Assembly (NCBI GenBank): GCA_902629125.1
Contig: CACOPQ010000005.1
Span: forward strand, 38,115 to 102,114
Reading direction: 5' to 3'
Source of the DNA: an uncultured Alphaproteobacteria bacterium
GTDB lineage: Bacteria; Pseudomonadota; Alphaproteobacteria; Thalassobaculales; Thalassobaculaceae
DNA length: 64,000 nucleotides
Position numbers and translations under genes: made by a program
Part shown: one piece after another, positions 1-9,062 of the stretch
Numbering within the stretch: the stretch's first letter is position 1
How the letters are laid out: every line of letters begins with the position of its first letter
The notes under the pieces: generated by a model
The model's database searches: none
Told to the model about the DNA's origin: nothing
Seen by the model: only the letters and a program-made list of their open reading frames with translations

Positions 1-1311
1 CCAAAACCATCTCTTCCACCGCCACCAAACACCACTGGTGCGATAGGATGGCTAAGATACAATTTGTTCGATGGTTTCCTGAGTTCCTGTCTGACAGTGT
101 TAAGTCTTATTGCCATCGGATTTATATGCGTAAACTTTTATGAATGGGCGTTTACCAAAGCTGTGTTAGAAGCAGCCAATAGGCAAGAATGTAGAATTAC
201 GCCTACGGAGTTTGGAACATGCTGGGCGGGCGTCAAATTTTGGTTCACTCGCTTTATATACGGACGTTACACAGATACTGAAATATGGCGGGTAAACTCC
301 GCAGCTATTATACTAATCCTTTGGATGATACCAGTCTGGCTTCCCCGAGTTACGGCAAAACTCAATATCGCTCTCAGTGGAGTTCTTATTTTCCCGTTTC
401 TTGCTGGATATATGTTTTTAGGTGGAGACCGCAACTGGTTTATGGAAATAATGGTATCGGTTGCAGTTGGCTGCTTTATAACGGTGATTATACACTCTTT
501 GTTATGTCTTTTTACCGGAGCCGGTATATCCAAGTGGATTATTCAGCTTACCGGATTTGCCAACCGTAGCGAGCGGTTGCACAAATTTCCAGTAATTGTG
601 TTCGCTGTTATAATTTTTCTTCTTAGTTTATTTTTGATTAATGATGTCGCTTTTAAGGAAATGCCCAATAATCTATGGGGTGGATTATTTTTGACCTTAG
701 TTATTTCTGGGATTGGTATAGCCTCAGCCCTTCCGGCGGGAATTCTACTGGCGCTCGGTCGACGTTCTAAAATGACAGTGATCAGGGTGCTTTGCGTTGC
801 TTTTATTGAACTTTTTAGATCAGTGCCGTTAATAACCATACTGTTTATGGCCACAACAATGTTTCCTCTCTTTTTGCCAGAGGGATTTCATATTAACAAA
901 CTTGCAAGTGCCATTGTGGCTGTTTGTCTTTTCGCTGCTGCTTACATGGCTGAGGTAGTTAGGGGAGGTCTCCAAGCAATACCAAAGGGACAGTATGAGG
1001 CAGCCGAGGCGGTAGGACTAACCTATTGGCAATCAATGGGATTTATTGTGATGCCGCAGGCCCTAAAATACATGATCCCAAATATCGTAAGTAACTTTAT
1101 GGGATTGTTCAAAGATACCACACTCGTCAGTATCATAGGACTTTATGATTTATTGGGTATGATAAATGCGGTTAGCCAGGACCCAAGTTGGATTGGGCTG
1201 CACCATGAGCCATTATTCACAGCCGCAGTGATTTTCTTCATAGGTTGCTTTGCTATGTCGAAGTACAGCCAGTATTTGGAGAGAAACTTAGGTGCAGGTC
1301 ACGGTCGCTAG
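1..1311 (+). CDS. aapM: Polar amino acid ABC transporter permease (AapM type), 5'-truncated by the window edge
   Basis: Inner-membrane permease that would form the channel with a second permease (AapQ) for periplasmic amino acids. The frame is open from base 1 and the first visible residues (Pro-rich, then GWLRYNLFDG) look like the interior N-terminal part of AapM proteins, so the TTG at 64 is not the real start and the gene begins upstream. The visible 436 residues hold many hydrophobic segments and a C-terminal permease domain with the EAA loop near bases 997-1090 (EAAEAVGLTYWQS, then MPQALKYMIPN), which docks on the ATPase. The ATPase gene follows 38 bases downstream. AapM or BztC type is clear; the substrate (general L-amino acids) is inferred from the family. 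Confidence 0.9.
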   Translation, partial: PKPSLPPPPNTTGAIGWLRYNLFDGFLSSCLTVLSLIAIGFICVNFYEWAFTKAVLEAANRQECRITPTEFGTCWAGVKFWFTRFIYGRYTDTEIWRVNSAAIILILWMIPVWLPRVTAKLNIALSGVLIFPFLAGYMFLGGDRNWFMEIMVSVAVGCFITVIIHSLLCLFTGAGISKWIIQLTGFANRSERLHKFPVIVFAVIIFLLSLFLINDVAFKEMPNNLWGGLFLTLVISGIGIASALPAGILLALGRRSKMTVIRVLCVAFIELFRSVPLITILFMATTMFPLFLPEGFHINKLASAIVAVCLFAAAYMAEVVRGGLQAIPKGQYEAAEAVGLTYWQSMGFIVMPQALKYMIPNIVSNFMGLFKDTTLVSIIGLYDLLGMINAVSQDPSWIGLHHEPLFTAAVIFFIGCFAMSKYSQYLERNLGAGHGR

Positions 1312-1349
1312 TAAATTAATTCATTCGTTTATACCGAGGAATTCATAAG

Positions 1350-2138
1350 ATGAATACAAAAACGGAAACCGAAAGTAACCAACTTCAATCAGTTGCTTCA
1401 GATGAGGTGGCTATTTCAATGTCTAAGGTAAATAAGTGGTTCGGTAGCTTCCATGTCCTCAAAGATATTGACTTATCTGTCTATAAGGGTGAACGTATTG
1501 TTATATGCGGGCCATCGGGTTCAGGAAAGTCCACACTTATAAGGTGTATTAATAGACTTGAAGAACATCAAGATGGAGACATAAGCGTCAATGGTGTAAC
1601 GCTAGACAGCAATTTGAAAAATATCCATGCCATCCGTAGCGATGTCGGTATGGTCTTTCAATCTTTTAACCTTTTTCCGCACCTTACTGTTGTAGAGAAC
1701 TGCACATTGGCACCGGTGTGGGTGAGAAATATGACAAAAACAGAGGCGCAGGAGATAGCAATGGAGTATCTCACGCGGGTGAAAATACCAGAGCAGGCGG
1801 AAAAATACCCCGGCCAGCTCTCCGGAGGGCAGCAACAACGGGTAGCTATTGCACGCTCACTATGTATGAATCCGCAGATAATGCTATTTGATGAGCCGAC
1901 ATCAGCATTAGACCCTGAAATGATTTCTGAGGTTTTAGATGTGATGATAGAACTAGCCGAGACTGGGATGACAATGCTAGTTGTTTCGCACGAAATGGGT
2001 TTTGCGCGTCGAGTAGCTGATCGTGTTATTTTTATGGATTACGGAGAAATTGTGGAACAAAATACTCCTGAAGAATTTTTTGCAAACCCCAAGTCAGATC
2101 GAACTAAATTGTTTTTAAGCCAAATATTATCGCATTAG
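1350..2138 (+). CDS. aapP: Amino acid ABC transporter ATP-binding protein (AapP/GlnQ family)
   Basis: Cytoplasmic ATPase that powers the polar amino acid importer. The 262-residue protein has Walker [10 protein letters not shown] (54-62), a Q-loop at FQSFNLFPH (103-111), signature LSGGQ (157-161), Walker B IMLFDE (177-182) and the switch His in VVSHEMGF. The C-terminal [17 protein letters not shown] is typical of the polar amino acid ATPases. The start follows a GAGGAATT ribosome site. It lies 38 bases after the permease gene, so the two are probably co-transcribed and the rest of the operon (binding protein, AapQ) should lie upstream of the window. Confidence 0.93.
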   Translation: MNTKTETESNQLQSVASDEVAISMSKVNKWFGSFHVLKDIDLSVYKGERIVICGPSGSGKSTLIRCINRLEEHQDGDISVNGVTLDSNLKNIHAIRSDVGMVFQSFNLFPHLTVVENCTLAPVWVRNMTKTEAQEIAMEYLTRVKIPEQAEKYPGQLSGGQQQRVAIARSLCMNPQIMLFDEPTSALDPEMISEVLDVMIELAETGMTMLVVSHEMGFARRVADRVIFMDYGEIVEQNTPEEFFANPKSDRTKLFLSQILSH

Positions 2139-2174
2139 TCACAGAGCATAATTAGTCAAAATTCGATACTAAAC

Positions 2175-2729
2175 TTAACCCGTCTTGCGTGGTATTGGGA
2201 GACCAACTTCTGTCGGATCAGGTAAAAGCTCTATTGATTTCTTCGTTATTTCAAAGCCGCAAGATGTGTAGAGGTCTATTGCTCTCGGATGATCTAGATC
2301 GCAGGTATTCACCGTTACCCTCTTTGTCGCGCCTGCCCACGCGAGATCAAGGATTTTCATAAGAAAATAACGCCCCAAACCTTTTCCAATAAAACTCGGC
2401 ATTAATCCAAAGTATTTTATCTCTGCTTGATGCAGTTTCTTGGATCTTTTTATTTCACTGAAACCAGCTATTTCATTTCCGGAAGAGAGGGTATATATGT
2501 CGACGTTAGGATGTGTAATTGTCTTCAATAATTTTTGATCGGTTAATAACCGGCGTTCAATCCAAGTCCATGGACCACCAATGGTATTATAGAGAAACCT
2601 GTAATCTTCAACCGTCGGTTGGGTTAATTTTGCAATTTTTGGCTCAAAACCGAGACCGAACGTTTTACGTTCTGTTTGTGGTGGTTTCGCCTTCATTTTA
2701 AGCCACGTCACTTGGGTCTTAATTGGCAT
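2175..2729 (-). CDS. GNAT family N-acetyltransferase
   Basis: Predicted acetyl-CoA-dependent N-acyltransferase of 184 residues. The acetyl-CoA loop is visible as FIGKGLGRYF (113-122), followed by the late GNAT motif with NTCDLDHPRAIDLY and CGFE (about 141-160). The acceptor substrate cannot be told. It is the last of three leftward genes (GNAT, sulfurtransferase, GNAT) and is separated from the sulfurtransferase by 36 bases. It converges with the transporter genes to its left. Confidence 0.85.
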   Translation of the reverse strand: MPIKTQVTWLKMKAKPPQTERKTFGLGFEPKIAKLTQPTVEDYRFLYNTIGGPWTWIERRLLTDQKLLKTITHPNVDIYTLSSGNEIAGFSEIKRSKKLHQAEIKYFGLMPSFIGKGLGRYFLMKILDLAWAGATKRVTVNTCDLDHPRAIDLYTSCGFEITKKSIELLPDPTEVGLPIPRKTG

Positions 2730-2765
2730 ACTTGCAACTCTAAATTCTCTTAACTTTCTGTCTGT

Positions 2766-3620
2766 TTAATTATTCATTACAGGTGTTTCAGATAATGAAC
2801 CCCATTCGCTCCAGGAGCCGTCATAGACGGCCACGTCTTCCTTACCAATCAAGAACAACGCTAGCGCCAGGATACACGCAGTAACGCCTGAACCACAGGT
2901 TGTGACTATTGGCTTATCAATATCTTCAATTACATCTAGAAACTGTTTTTCTATTTCTGAGGCAGAAAGGAACGTTTTATCTTCCAAGGATAACAATTGA
3001 CCAAACGGTAGGTTTACTGAACCAGGTATGTGGCCAGAACGCATTCCCGGTCTTGGTTCTGGTTCCGTTCCAAAAAATCGACCCGATGTTCTTGCGTCGA
3101 TTATTTTTTCGTCATGTGTCTCTACAAGATCAAATATATCAGACAGATGCCTCACTAAGTCTTCGCGATAATTGACTTTGAATAGTTGAGGAGTAGGAAC
3201 AATTATATCTGAGTTCAACGTGTTCCCATCTTTAAGCCATTTTGGTAGCCCGCCATTAAGTACTGAGACGTTTTCATGGCCAAAAACGCGAAACATCCAC
3301 CATGTTCGAGCGGCACTTTGCATACCATACACATCGTAAACGATAACGTGTTTTTCGTTAGATATCCCCAAAGAGCCGGCAGCTTCTGCAAATTGATCGG
3401 GGGAAGGCAGCATATGGGGTAGATCGCTATCCGGATCACAAACTTTGTCTATATCGAAGTATTTCGCGCCCTTTATATGTCCATTGTTGAATTCATCGCT
3501 GGCATCGCGGTCCACATTTGGTAAATGATAAGTGCTATCGAGTATCACAATATTTTGATCATCAATATTCTCTGACAATTTTTCTGTTGATATCAACGCA
3601 TTTGGATTTTTATAGGTCAT
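2766..3620 (-). CDS. sseA: 3-mercaptopyruvate/thiosulfate sulfurtransferase (two rhodanese domains)
   Basis: Transfers sulfur from 3-mercaptopyruvate (or thiosulfate) to a thiophilic acceptor through a cysteine persulfide in the cytoplasm. The 284 residues contain two rhodanese domains. The N-terminal domain (about 1-135) has no catalytic Cys at the loop (VYDVYGMQSAARTWW). The C-terminal domain (about 160-280) has the active loop CGSGVTA with Cys242; the CGSGVT form favours mercaptopyruvate over thiosulfate. Its start overlaps the end of the upstream GNAT gene by 11 bases, so the two are translationally coupled. Confidence 0.9.
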   Translation of the reverse strand: MTYKNPNALISTEKLSENIDDQNIVILDSTYHLPNVDRDASDEFNNGHIKGAKYFDIDKVCDPDSDLPHMLPSPDQFAEAAGSLGISNEKHVIVYDVYGMQSAARTWWMFRVFGHENVSVLNGGLPKWLKDGNTLNSDIIVPTPQLFKVNYREDLVRHLSDIFDLVETHDEKIIDARTSGRFFGTEPEPRPGMRSGHIPGSVNLPFGQLLSLEDKTFLSASEIEKQFLDVIEDIDKPIVTTCGSGVTACILALALFLIGKEDVAVYDGSWSEWGSLSETPVMNN

Positions 3621-4164
3621 TTTCTTCCTTATTCCGCCTAGTGCTTTTGGGGCTTTTCAAAAAGGCTGACAGCTTATCTTTATTAAGTCGAAAGTAAATC
3701 TTATCACTTTTTTGTAGGGTAGTAATATTTTCATAAAAGTTTATTGCATTGCTATTCCATGTGTCGGCAGTCCAATCTATTTGGGTAACTTCATTATCTA
3801 ATCCATACTTAATGAGCGCTTCCATTAGTGCGTAACCAATACCTTTGTTGCGTATTTTTCGCTCTACATACAAGTCTTGGATAAATATACTTGTTTGGCA
3901 TGTAGCAAGTGCAAAAATTTTAGAAAATGCTAGAAAGGCGACGGGTTTTTTATTTTCCAATGCGATAAAGATTTTCAATCCGGAGCTTTCTTGGAAAACC
4001 TCATTTTCTATTACATGTGACATATACGATCTTTGATACTTGAGCGGCATACCATAGAAGGTCAATAACTCTTGTAAAAGGCGCGATATGCCGTGTGCAT
4101 CATCTTTATCAGCAAGACGAATTTCAAAGTCACCCGCTAAATCAGCACTTTTTCCTATTGTCAT
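3610..4164 (-). CDS. GNAT family N-acetyltransferase
   Basis: A second acetyltransferase of 184 residues, not closely similar to the one at 2175-2729. The acetyl-CoA binding loop is RNKGIGYALM (105-114) preceded by the strand IQDLYVERK, and DTWNSNAINFYEN is the usual GNAT C-terminal motif. It opens a leftward three-gene unit and overlaps the sulfurtransferase start by 11 bases. The tail (about 165-184) is Lys/Arg/Glu-rich. The substrate is unknown. Confidence 0.85.
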   Translation of the reverse strand: MTIGKSADLAGDFEIRLADKDDAHGISRLLQELLTFYGMPLKYQRSYMSHVIENEVFQESSGLKIFIALENKKPVAFLAFSKIFALATCQTSIFIQDLYVERKIRNKGIGYALMEALIKYGLDNEVTQIDWTADTWNSNAINFYENITTLQKSDKIYFRLNKDKLSAFLKSPKSTRRNKEENDL

Positions 4165-4306
4165 ATTGCTCCATGCTAACGAAAGGTGTGAAAATAAGGT
4201 TTGAAGCCCTTGGATTTGTGTTTTTGAAAAAAAGATGCAAGAAAAATAACATTTTACGACAGTGTAGGTTTAAAACTTTTGAGCGCAAGAACAAAGAAAA
4301 TAGGTA

Positions 4307-5476
4307 ATGAATAAAAAACCGCTAGATGGGATTAAGGTTCTCGATTTAGGTCAGGGCGTAGCTGCCCCTTATTGTGGCCTTTTATTAGCACAATATGGAG
4401 CCGAAGTTATTAAGGTTGAGCCAATAAATGGTGATTGGGCAAGGGGCTTAGGGGCCCCGAAGGAAGGTCAAACAGCCTATTCCATTTATTATAATCTTGG
4501 AAAGAAAGGCATAGCTATTGATTTGAAGACCGAAGAAGGTCTGGATGTCATTCTTAAATTGGCGTCCAATAGTGATGTTGTTTTAGAAAACTTCCGACCA
4601 GGAGTTGTGGACCGGCTAGGGATTGGTTTTGAGGATGTGAGAGCACTCAATTCTAGAGTGCTATATGCATCCGTTAGTGGCTTCGGCCAAACGGGGCCTT
4701 ACGCTGATCGGCCAGGTTCAGACACGGTTCTGCAAGCGTTTTCCGGACTTATATCCCTCAATCGCGATAAAGATGATATACCACAAAAAGTTGGGACTAT
4801 CGTCGTCGATGTCATCACAGGTCTCTGTGCCTTCCAAGCTGTTTCCATGGAACTCTTCGGAGGGGTAAGTGAGGCAAAACTTTTAGACCTCAGTTTGTTG
4901 CAGTCGGCAGCTAATCTTCTGGCTCCTAATATAGCTGATTTTTTTATTAGTGGTGGTCCCCCTGTCTTATTGAATGTGCCTGCAGGAACATATCAAACCA
5001 GTGATGGTTGGATTGCAGTTACCCTCGTAAAAGAGGAGCAGTTCGGGAACTTATGCAAAATTATTAAAGCGTCCAATTTGGCCAGCGATCGAAGGTTTAG
5101 CAGTTTCAAAACTCGGGCAAACAATAAGCACATTCTAATGGAAATAATCCAATCCAAAATAAAATTGAAAACGAGCAAAGAGTGGTTAAAGCTTTTTACA
5201 GAAGAAGGTATATTAACAAGTCCGGTAAACAGCCTAGGCGATTGGTTAAGTGACCCGCACGTAAACACGATAAGTGCATATTCGGAAGTTAATCAGCCGC
5301 ATCTTGGAAATATACCCATAGCCTCTTTGCCAGGAGGCATTCCTTTGAAAGGAATTGCCCCGGGTATAGGTTCAAATACAGAAGAGATCTTAAGCTCAAA
5401 TGGCTTTTCACAAAAAGAAATTAACGACTTAATTTCTAAAAAAATTATCGTAGGTTCGGAGGCTGAAGATGAATAG
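4307..5476 (+). CDS. Family III CoA-transferase (CaiB/BaiF/Frc type)
   Basis: Moves CoA between carboxylic acids in the cytoplasm through an aspartyl-CoA thioester intermediate. The 389 residues start with the family signature GIKVLDLGQGVAAPYCG, then AEVIKVEP and VLENFRPGVVDRLG, and DVITGLCAFQ, where the Asp is at the position of the catalytic Asp of formyl-CoA transferase. Length is normal for the family. The stop overlaps the MaoC gene start by 8 bases, so the pair probably act on one substrate: activation to the CoA ester, then hydration or dehydration. The substrate is not recognisable; succinyl-CoA-dependent activation of a branched or dicarboxylic acid is one possibility. Confidence 0.9.
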   Translation: MNKKPLDGIKVLDLGQGVAAPYCGLLLAQYGAEVIKVEPINGDWARGLGAPKEGQTAYSIYYNLGKKGIAIDLKTEEGLDVILKLASNSDVVLENFRPGVVDRLGIGFEDVRALNSRVLYASVSGFGQTGPYADRPGSDTVLQAFSGLISLNRDKDDIPQKVGTIVVDVITGLCAFQAVSMELFGGVSEAKLLDLSLLQSAANLLAPNIADFFISGGPPVLLNVPAGTYQTSDGWIAVTLVKEEQFGNLCKIIKASNLASDRRFSSFKTRANNKHILMEIIQSKIKLKTSKEWLKLFTEEGILTSPVNSLGDWLSDPHVNTISAYSEVNQPHLGNIPIASLPGGIPLKGIAPGIGSNTEEILSSNGFSQKEINDLISKKIIVGSEAEDE

Positions 5477-5957
5477 TACATTTGAACCCAAAAATCATAA
5501 GTTTTCAGCATCATTGTTCTTTGAAGATTTAAGGGTTGGGGAGACATATTATATACCGTCTAGAACCCTATCAGATGCAAATTTCGCAGCTTTTCAATTG
5601 GCGTCCGCAGACAATCATCCTATTCACTACGATATAGAATATTGCAAAAATAGAGGCTATCCAAATCTTTTAGCCCATGGCTTTCAGGTGCTTATACAGA
5701 CTGCAGCGGGAGCAGGTAATTTTGCTCATCTCATAGGTGATTCGCTTGTCGCGTTTGTCGAACAATCTAGTAAGTTTATGGCACCCGTATTTTCAGGAGA
5801 TACAGTTTATCCAGAACTAGAAATTTCAGAATTAATCTCTCAAAACACAACCGGGTTAGTGACCGTTCGCTCGAGAGTGCATAATCAAAGAAAAGAGCTG
5901 GTTCTAGAGGGAATTCAAAAATATGTCGTTCGAAAAAGGTCTAGTCTTGGTAAGTAA
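5469..5957 (+). CDS. MaoC-like enoyl-CoA hydratase/dehydratase
   Basis: Single hot-dog-fold (R)-specific hydratase or dehydratase of 162 residues acting on acyl-CoA. The hydratase-2 motif is seen as SADNHPIHYD (46-55), with the Asp and His expected to be catalytic. FEDLRVGETY near the N terminus is also typical. It overlaps the CoA-transferase gene by 8 bases and precedes the dehydrogenase by 58 bases. Mesaconyl-CoA hydratase-like or itaconyl-CoA hydratase-like activity would fit the pairing with a CaiB transferase, but this is inference. Confidence 0.87.
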   Translation: MNSTFEPKNHKFSASLFFEDLRVGETYYIPSRTLSDANFAAFQLASADNHPIHYDIEYCKNRGYPNLLAHGFQVLIQTAAGAGNFAHLIGDSLVAFVEQSSKFMAPVFSGDTVYPELEISELISQNTTGLVTVRSRVHNQRKELVLEGIQKYVVRKRSSLGK

Positions 5958-6015
5958 ATGCGCAAAACTTTTTTTATAATTTTCTACATTTAAAAAAATA
6001 GAAGTGGGTCTCGTT

Positions 6016-6951
6016 ATGAACGTGGGTTTTATAGGACTTGGAACAATGGGAGCGGGAATGGCTTCAAATCTTGCGAAAGGTGGATATACGTTAATTGTTC
6101 ATGACACCCTGAAAGAGGCGGCGGCACCATTTTTGTTAAATGATGCTTATTGGGCCGACACACCTAGAGAAGTAGCGGAAAAATGTGAAGTTATTTGTCT
6201 GTCTTTACCCGGGCCCACCGAAGTTAGCAGTGTAGCATATGGCGTAAATAGTTTGCTTGATGGAATTCAAACCGGTGGAGCTGTTTTTGATCTTTCAACA
6301 AATTCGCCAACAGTTATTCGAGAAATTGGGGATAAATTTGAAGCTATGGGGGCCCATTTTCTAGACGCTCCTGTGAGTGGTGGGCCAGCTGGCGCTCTGT
6401 CGGGGAAACTTGCGCTTTGGGTTGGTGGTAATCAGCAGATATTCGAGAAATACAAGTCCATTTTGCAAACAATGGGGGATCAAGTTGCATACATTGGGCC
6501 GATCGGAGCAGGTTCGGTGGCAAAACTTGTTCATAATTGTGCGGGTTACACAATACAGACGGCGATAGGAGAAGTTTTCACCATGGGCGTTAAGGCAGGA
6601 GTTGAGCCGCTGGCGCTTTGGGACGCAATTAGGCAAGGCGCTCTAGGACGTCGCCGAACATTCGACGGTTTATCTCAACAGTTTTTGCCGGATAGCTATG
6701 ACCCACCTGCCTTTGCACTTAAGTTAGCTCACAAAGATGTTTCTCTTGCGACACGACTAGCGAAAGAGGTTGGAGTTCCAATGAGGTTATCAAATATGGC
6801 GTTGGAGGAAATGACAGAAGCATTAAATAGAGGATGGGGTCATTTGGATTCCAGAAGTCCTCTTAAACTGCAGCAGGAAAGAGCTGGGGTCGAGATAAAA
6901 GTGGACACACAAAAGTTAAAAGAGGTTTTGAAGCGCGACCCAGCAATATAG
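6016..6951 (+). CDS. NAD(P)-dependent beta-hydroxyacid dehydrogenase (3-hydroxyisobutyrate dehydrogenase family)
   Basis: Oxidises a beta-hydroxyacid or reduces the semialdehyde, in the cytoplasm. From the ATG at 6016 the protein is 311 residues. The Rossmann motif GFIGLGTMGAGMA begins at residue 4. The substrate motif DAPVSGGPAGALSG and the catalytic-lysine helix GAGSVAKLVHNC follow; the family usually has KLVNN or KLANN, so His replaces an Asn here. An in-frame GTG at 6004 would add four residues but has no ribosome site. It follows the CoA-transferase/MaoC pair on the same strand. HibD, GarR and GlxR are all possible family roles. Confidence 0.87.
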   Translation: MNVGFIGLGTMGAGMASNLAKGGYTLIVHDTLKEAAAPFLLNDAYWADTPREVAEKCEVICLSLPGPTEVSSVAYGVNSLLDGIQTGGAVFDLSTNSPTVIREIGDKFEAMGAHFLDAPVSGGPAGALSGKLALWVGGNQQIFEKYKSILQTMGDQVAYIGPIGAGSVAKLVHNCAGYTIQTAIGEVFTMGVKAGVEPLALWDAIRQGALGRRRTFDGLSQQFLPDSYDPPAFALKLAHKDVSLATRLAKEVGVPMRLSNMALEEMTEALNRGWGHLDSRSPLKLQQERAGVEIKVDTQKLKEVLKRDPAI

Positions 6952-6958
6952 TAGATTC

Positions 6959-7567
6959 CTATTTAGTTGCCCACGCTTTCTTTAAAGCGGGCCTCTTTTC
7001 AAGCCTATCGATGTAAGCTTTTACATTATTTTTGTCGCTAATGTCTGCCCCTAGTCTACGTGATACAATACAAGCATGGCCAGTCATGATGTCAGCGCCA
7101 GAAAATTCACCGGCCAAAAACTCTCTGTTTTCCATATGGAGATCGATAGCAGTCAACATCCGACTTAATAATTTTGTAGCTCTATCAACATTGGTTTGGT
7201 TTCTACGTTCTTCGGGTAAGAATATTGTCTCTACGACAATTATATTAACTTGCGGCATTATCATACCTTCAGCATAGTGCAGCCATTGGAGGTACGCTGG
7301 ATATTCGGAAGATTCAGCAGGGGGTACGAGTTTACCGTTTCCATATTTTGAGAGAACATATTGAGTTATTGCGCCTGATTCAAAAATTGTGACTCCGTTG
7401 TCTTCCAAAGCAGGCACACGGCCTAGAGGATGAATTTTTAGGTATTCAGGCGTCCTCATACTTTTGTCTCCAAGAGGATAGACCTCCACGTCGTAGGGTA
7501 GTTCAAGTTCGTTTAGTAACCATAAAGCTCTAACCGACCTACTATTGGGAGCGTGGTGAACTTTCAT
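6959..7567 (-). CDS. Glutathione S-transferase family protein
   Basis: Cytosolic GST of 202 residues. It has an N-terminal thioredoxin-like domain (1 to about 78, starting MKVHHAPNSRSVRALWLL), with the cis-Pro motif GRVPALED and the glutathione gamma-Glu contact FESGAITQY, then an all-helical C-terminal domain. A clear AAGGA ribosome site precedes the ATG. The dioxygenase gene lies 37 bases upstream on the same strand, so the two are probably one transcript. Its role may be glutathione conjugation or isomerisation of a product of that pathway; the sequence does not settle this. Confidence 0.88.
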   Translation of the reverse strand: MKVHHAPNSRSVRALWLLNELELPYDVEVYPLGDKSMRTPEYLKIHPLGRVPALEDNGVTIFESGAITQYVLSKYGNGKLVPPAESSEYPAYLQWLHYAEGMIMPQVNIIVVETIFLPEERRNQTNVDRATKLLSRMLTAIDLHMENREFLAGEFSGADIMTGHACIVSRRLGADISDKNNVKAYIDRLEKRPALKKAWATK

Positions 7568-7604
7568 GAGACTTCCTTCTCTTAAATACTGTTATTTTAA
7601 TGAC

Positions 7605-8762
7605 TTAAATACTTAAATCTAAAAGGTTATAATCGTGTAAACTTTTTCTCGCTGCCGCGTTCCAGGTGAAGTCTTCCTTGGAAGCACTGAGTGGTTTGTA
7701 CTCAAATGCTTGCTCGTCGGGAAACCGTTGCTTACGCGCTTCAATTGCTAACTTGATAATCTTTGATCGTTCGATTATGCGTTCTGCATCATAAACGGCC
7801 GGCTTTCCATGGAGCCCACCACCTTTAACACCTAATACCGACTTGCGCCGGTGAAAGCCTTGATTGATCGTTATTCTCCAGTCACTGCTTGTATTAGCAA
7901 AGGAACCATGGACGGCTTGCCTATTACTAATAACAACATCACCAGGATTGCAAATCATTGGAATTGCTTCTTCTATTCTTTCGCTGCCAGCTCTAGTAAC
8001 CATGTCTGCAATATCAACATATCGCTCCTTGTGACTGCCTGGCACCACCCAAACACCATTTGCAGCAGTGCATCCGTAAAGTTGAGCCATGAAATTAAAT
8101 CCATGAGTTCCTTCATCAAAGTCTGGGCTGTCCCAATGTGTAGTACCATCGCGATGCCAAGCCACTGATGCCCCAATACCTGGTTCTTTGATAAAAAGAG
8201 CTTCAGTAAATGGAACAAAATCTTCGCCGTTTATTGCTTCCGCTACCTTTAATAGTTTTGGGTGAGCATAAGTTCGGAGTAATTCCTCAGAAAATTGGAG
8301 AGTTCCAAGGATTAGATAAACAACTTCATCTGGCACATTCCCTTCCGGAAGAGGTTCATTCATTTTAACGGGATGTCGGCCATTCGCTAGATTTGTACCA
8401 CCAAACGGATCTGCAAGTGGTTTTGACCAAAATAGTGTAGGGGCTTTACAATTCAAACCAATAGCAGGTTCTCCCAACTTATTTAGATCTGCATTTCTAC
8501 TTGTTGGGAGACGATCTAAAATTGAAGAAACGCCAGTTTCCAAATCTTTAAGTTCTTCGTGTGAAAGGACGTTTTCAAAGACATAGAAGCCCATCTCAGA
8601 ATAAATCTCTAAAATATCTTTTGATAAACTACCATCGGATTCAAACTTAATAGTTCCTCGGTTGCCTAAATTCCTTGCTTTTGCTTCGCCTTGTTCAAAA
8701 TACTCTCGCATAACTGGATCATTGGCACCGTAATCGCTTGAAGATTCAGCTGTAGCTCGCAT
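7605..8762 (-). CDS. Phytanoyl-CoA dioxygenase (PhyH) family protein
   Basis: Fe(II)/2-oxoglutarate-dependent hydroxylase of 385 residues from the ATG at 8762, which sits 8 bases after GGAGG. A TTG at 8777 lies inside that ribosome site and is rejected as the start. Iron ligands are visible as the HxD of WHRDGTTHW (about residue 205) and a distal His in NRQAVHGSFAN, followed by the 2-oxoglutarate Arg in DWRITINQG. The core has GANGVWVVPGSH-like sequence (TAANGVWVVPGSH). At 385 residues it is longer than the smallest family members (about 270-300). The natural substrate is unknown. It pairs with the GST gene downstream. Confidence 0.87.
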   Translation of the reverse strand: MRATAESSSDYGANDPVMREYFEQGEAKARNLGNRGTIKFESDGSLSKDILEIYSEMGFYVFENVLSHEELKDLETGVSSILDRLPTSRNADLNKLGEPAIGLNCKAPTLFWSKPLADPFGGTNLANGRHPVKMNEPLPEGNVPDEVVYLILGTLQFSEELLRTYAHPKLLKVAEAINGEDFVPFTEALFIKEPGIGASVAWHRDGTTHWDSPDFDEGTHGFNFMAQLYGCTAANGVWVVPGSHKERYVDIADMVTRAGSERIEEAIPMICNPGDVVISNRQAVHGSFANTSSDWRITINQGFHRRKSVLGVKGGGLHGKPAVYDAERIIERSKIIKLAIEARKQRFPDEQAFEYKPLSASKEDFTWNAAARKSLHDYNLLDLSI

Positions 8763-8848
8763 GCTTGTATCCTCCAAATCTTTTTTTATTTGATGTTAGT
8801 CAAAAACGCTATTTTGAACAATCAGCTATGCGTTTTTGAATATTTTGA

Positions 8849-9028
8849 TTTATTGAATGGTGGCTTGTCTCTTCGGGGCTTTTGTATAGGAACAGTCTAA
8901 TCGCCCGGCTCAGAAGTGGAGCAATAGTAGAAGAAGGGGGTTTGAATCCGGCGAGTGATCTTTTGATTGGTGAACAATTGGTGAACCGTGTTCGTAGCCC
9001 AGAGGTCCATATTGATATTGACGTTTAA
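8849..9028 (+). other. Startless 59-codon open frame, possible gene remnant
   Basis: The gap between the dioxygenase gene and tRNA-Asn contains an uninterrupted frame bounded by TGA at 8846 and TAA at 9026. It has no ATG or GTG with a ribosome site near its beginning. Its second half (NPASDLLIGEQLVNRVRS, then a short acidic end) reads like ordinary protein rather than random AT-rich sequence. I do not recognise the family. It may be the C-terminal stub of a deleted gene next to the tRNA pair, or chance. Nothing else is seen in 8763-9062. Confidence 0.2.
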
Positions 9029-9062
9029 AAACAATGATTTAGCTGGAAATGAAAACGCGGTT

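Noticed and set aside
3610..4164. The paired GNAT genes as a toxin-antitoxin (TacT-like) system.
   Set aside because: No small ribbon-helix-helix antitoxin gene precedes either acetyltransferase, and both lie in an operon with a sulfurtransferase.
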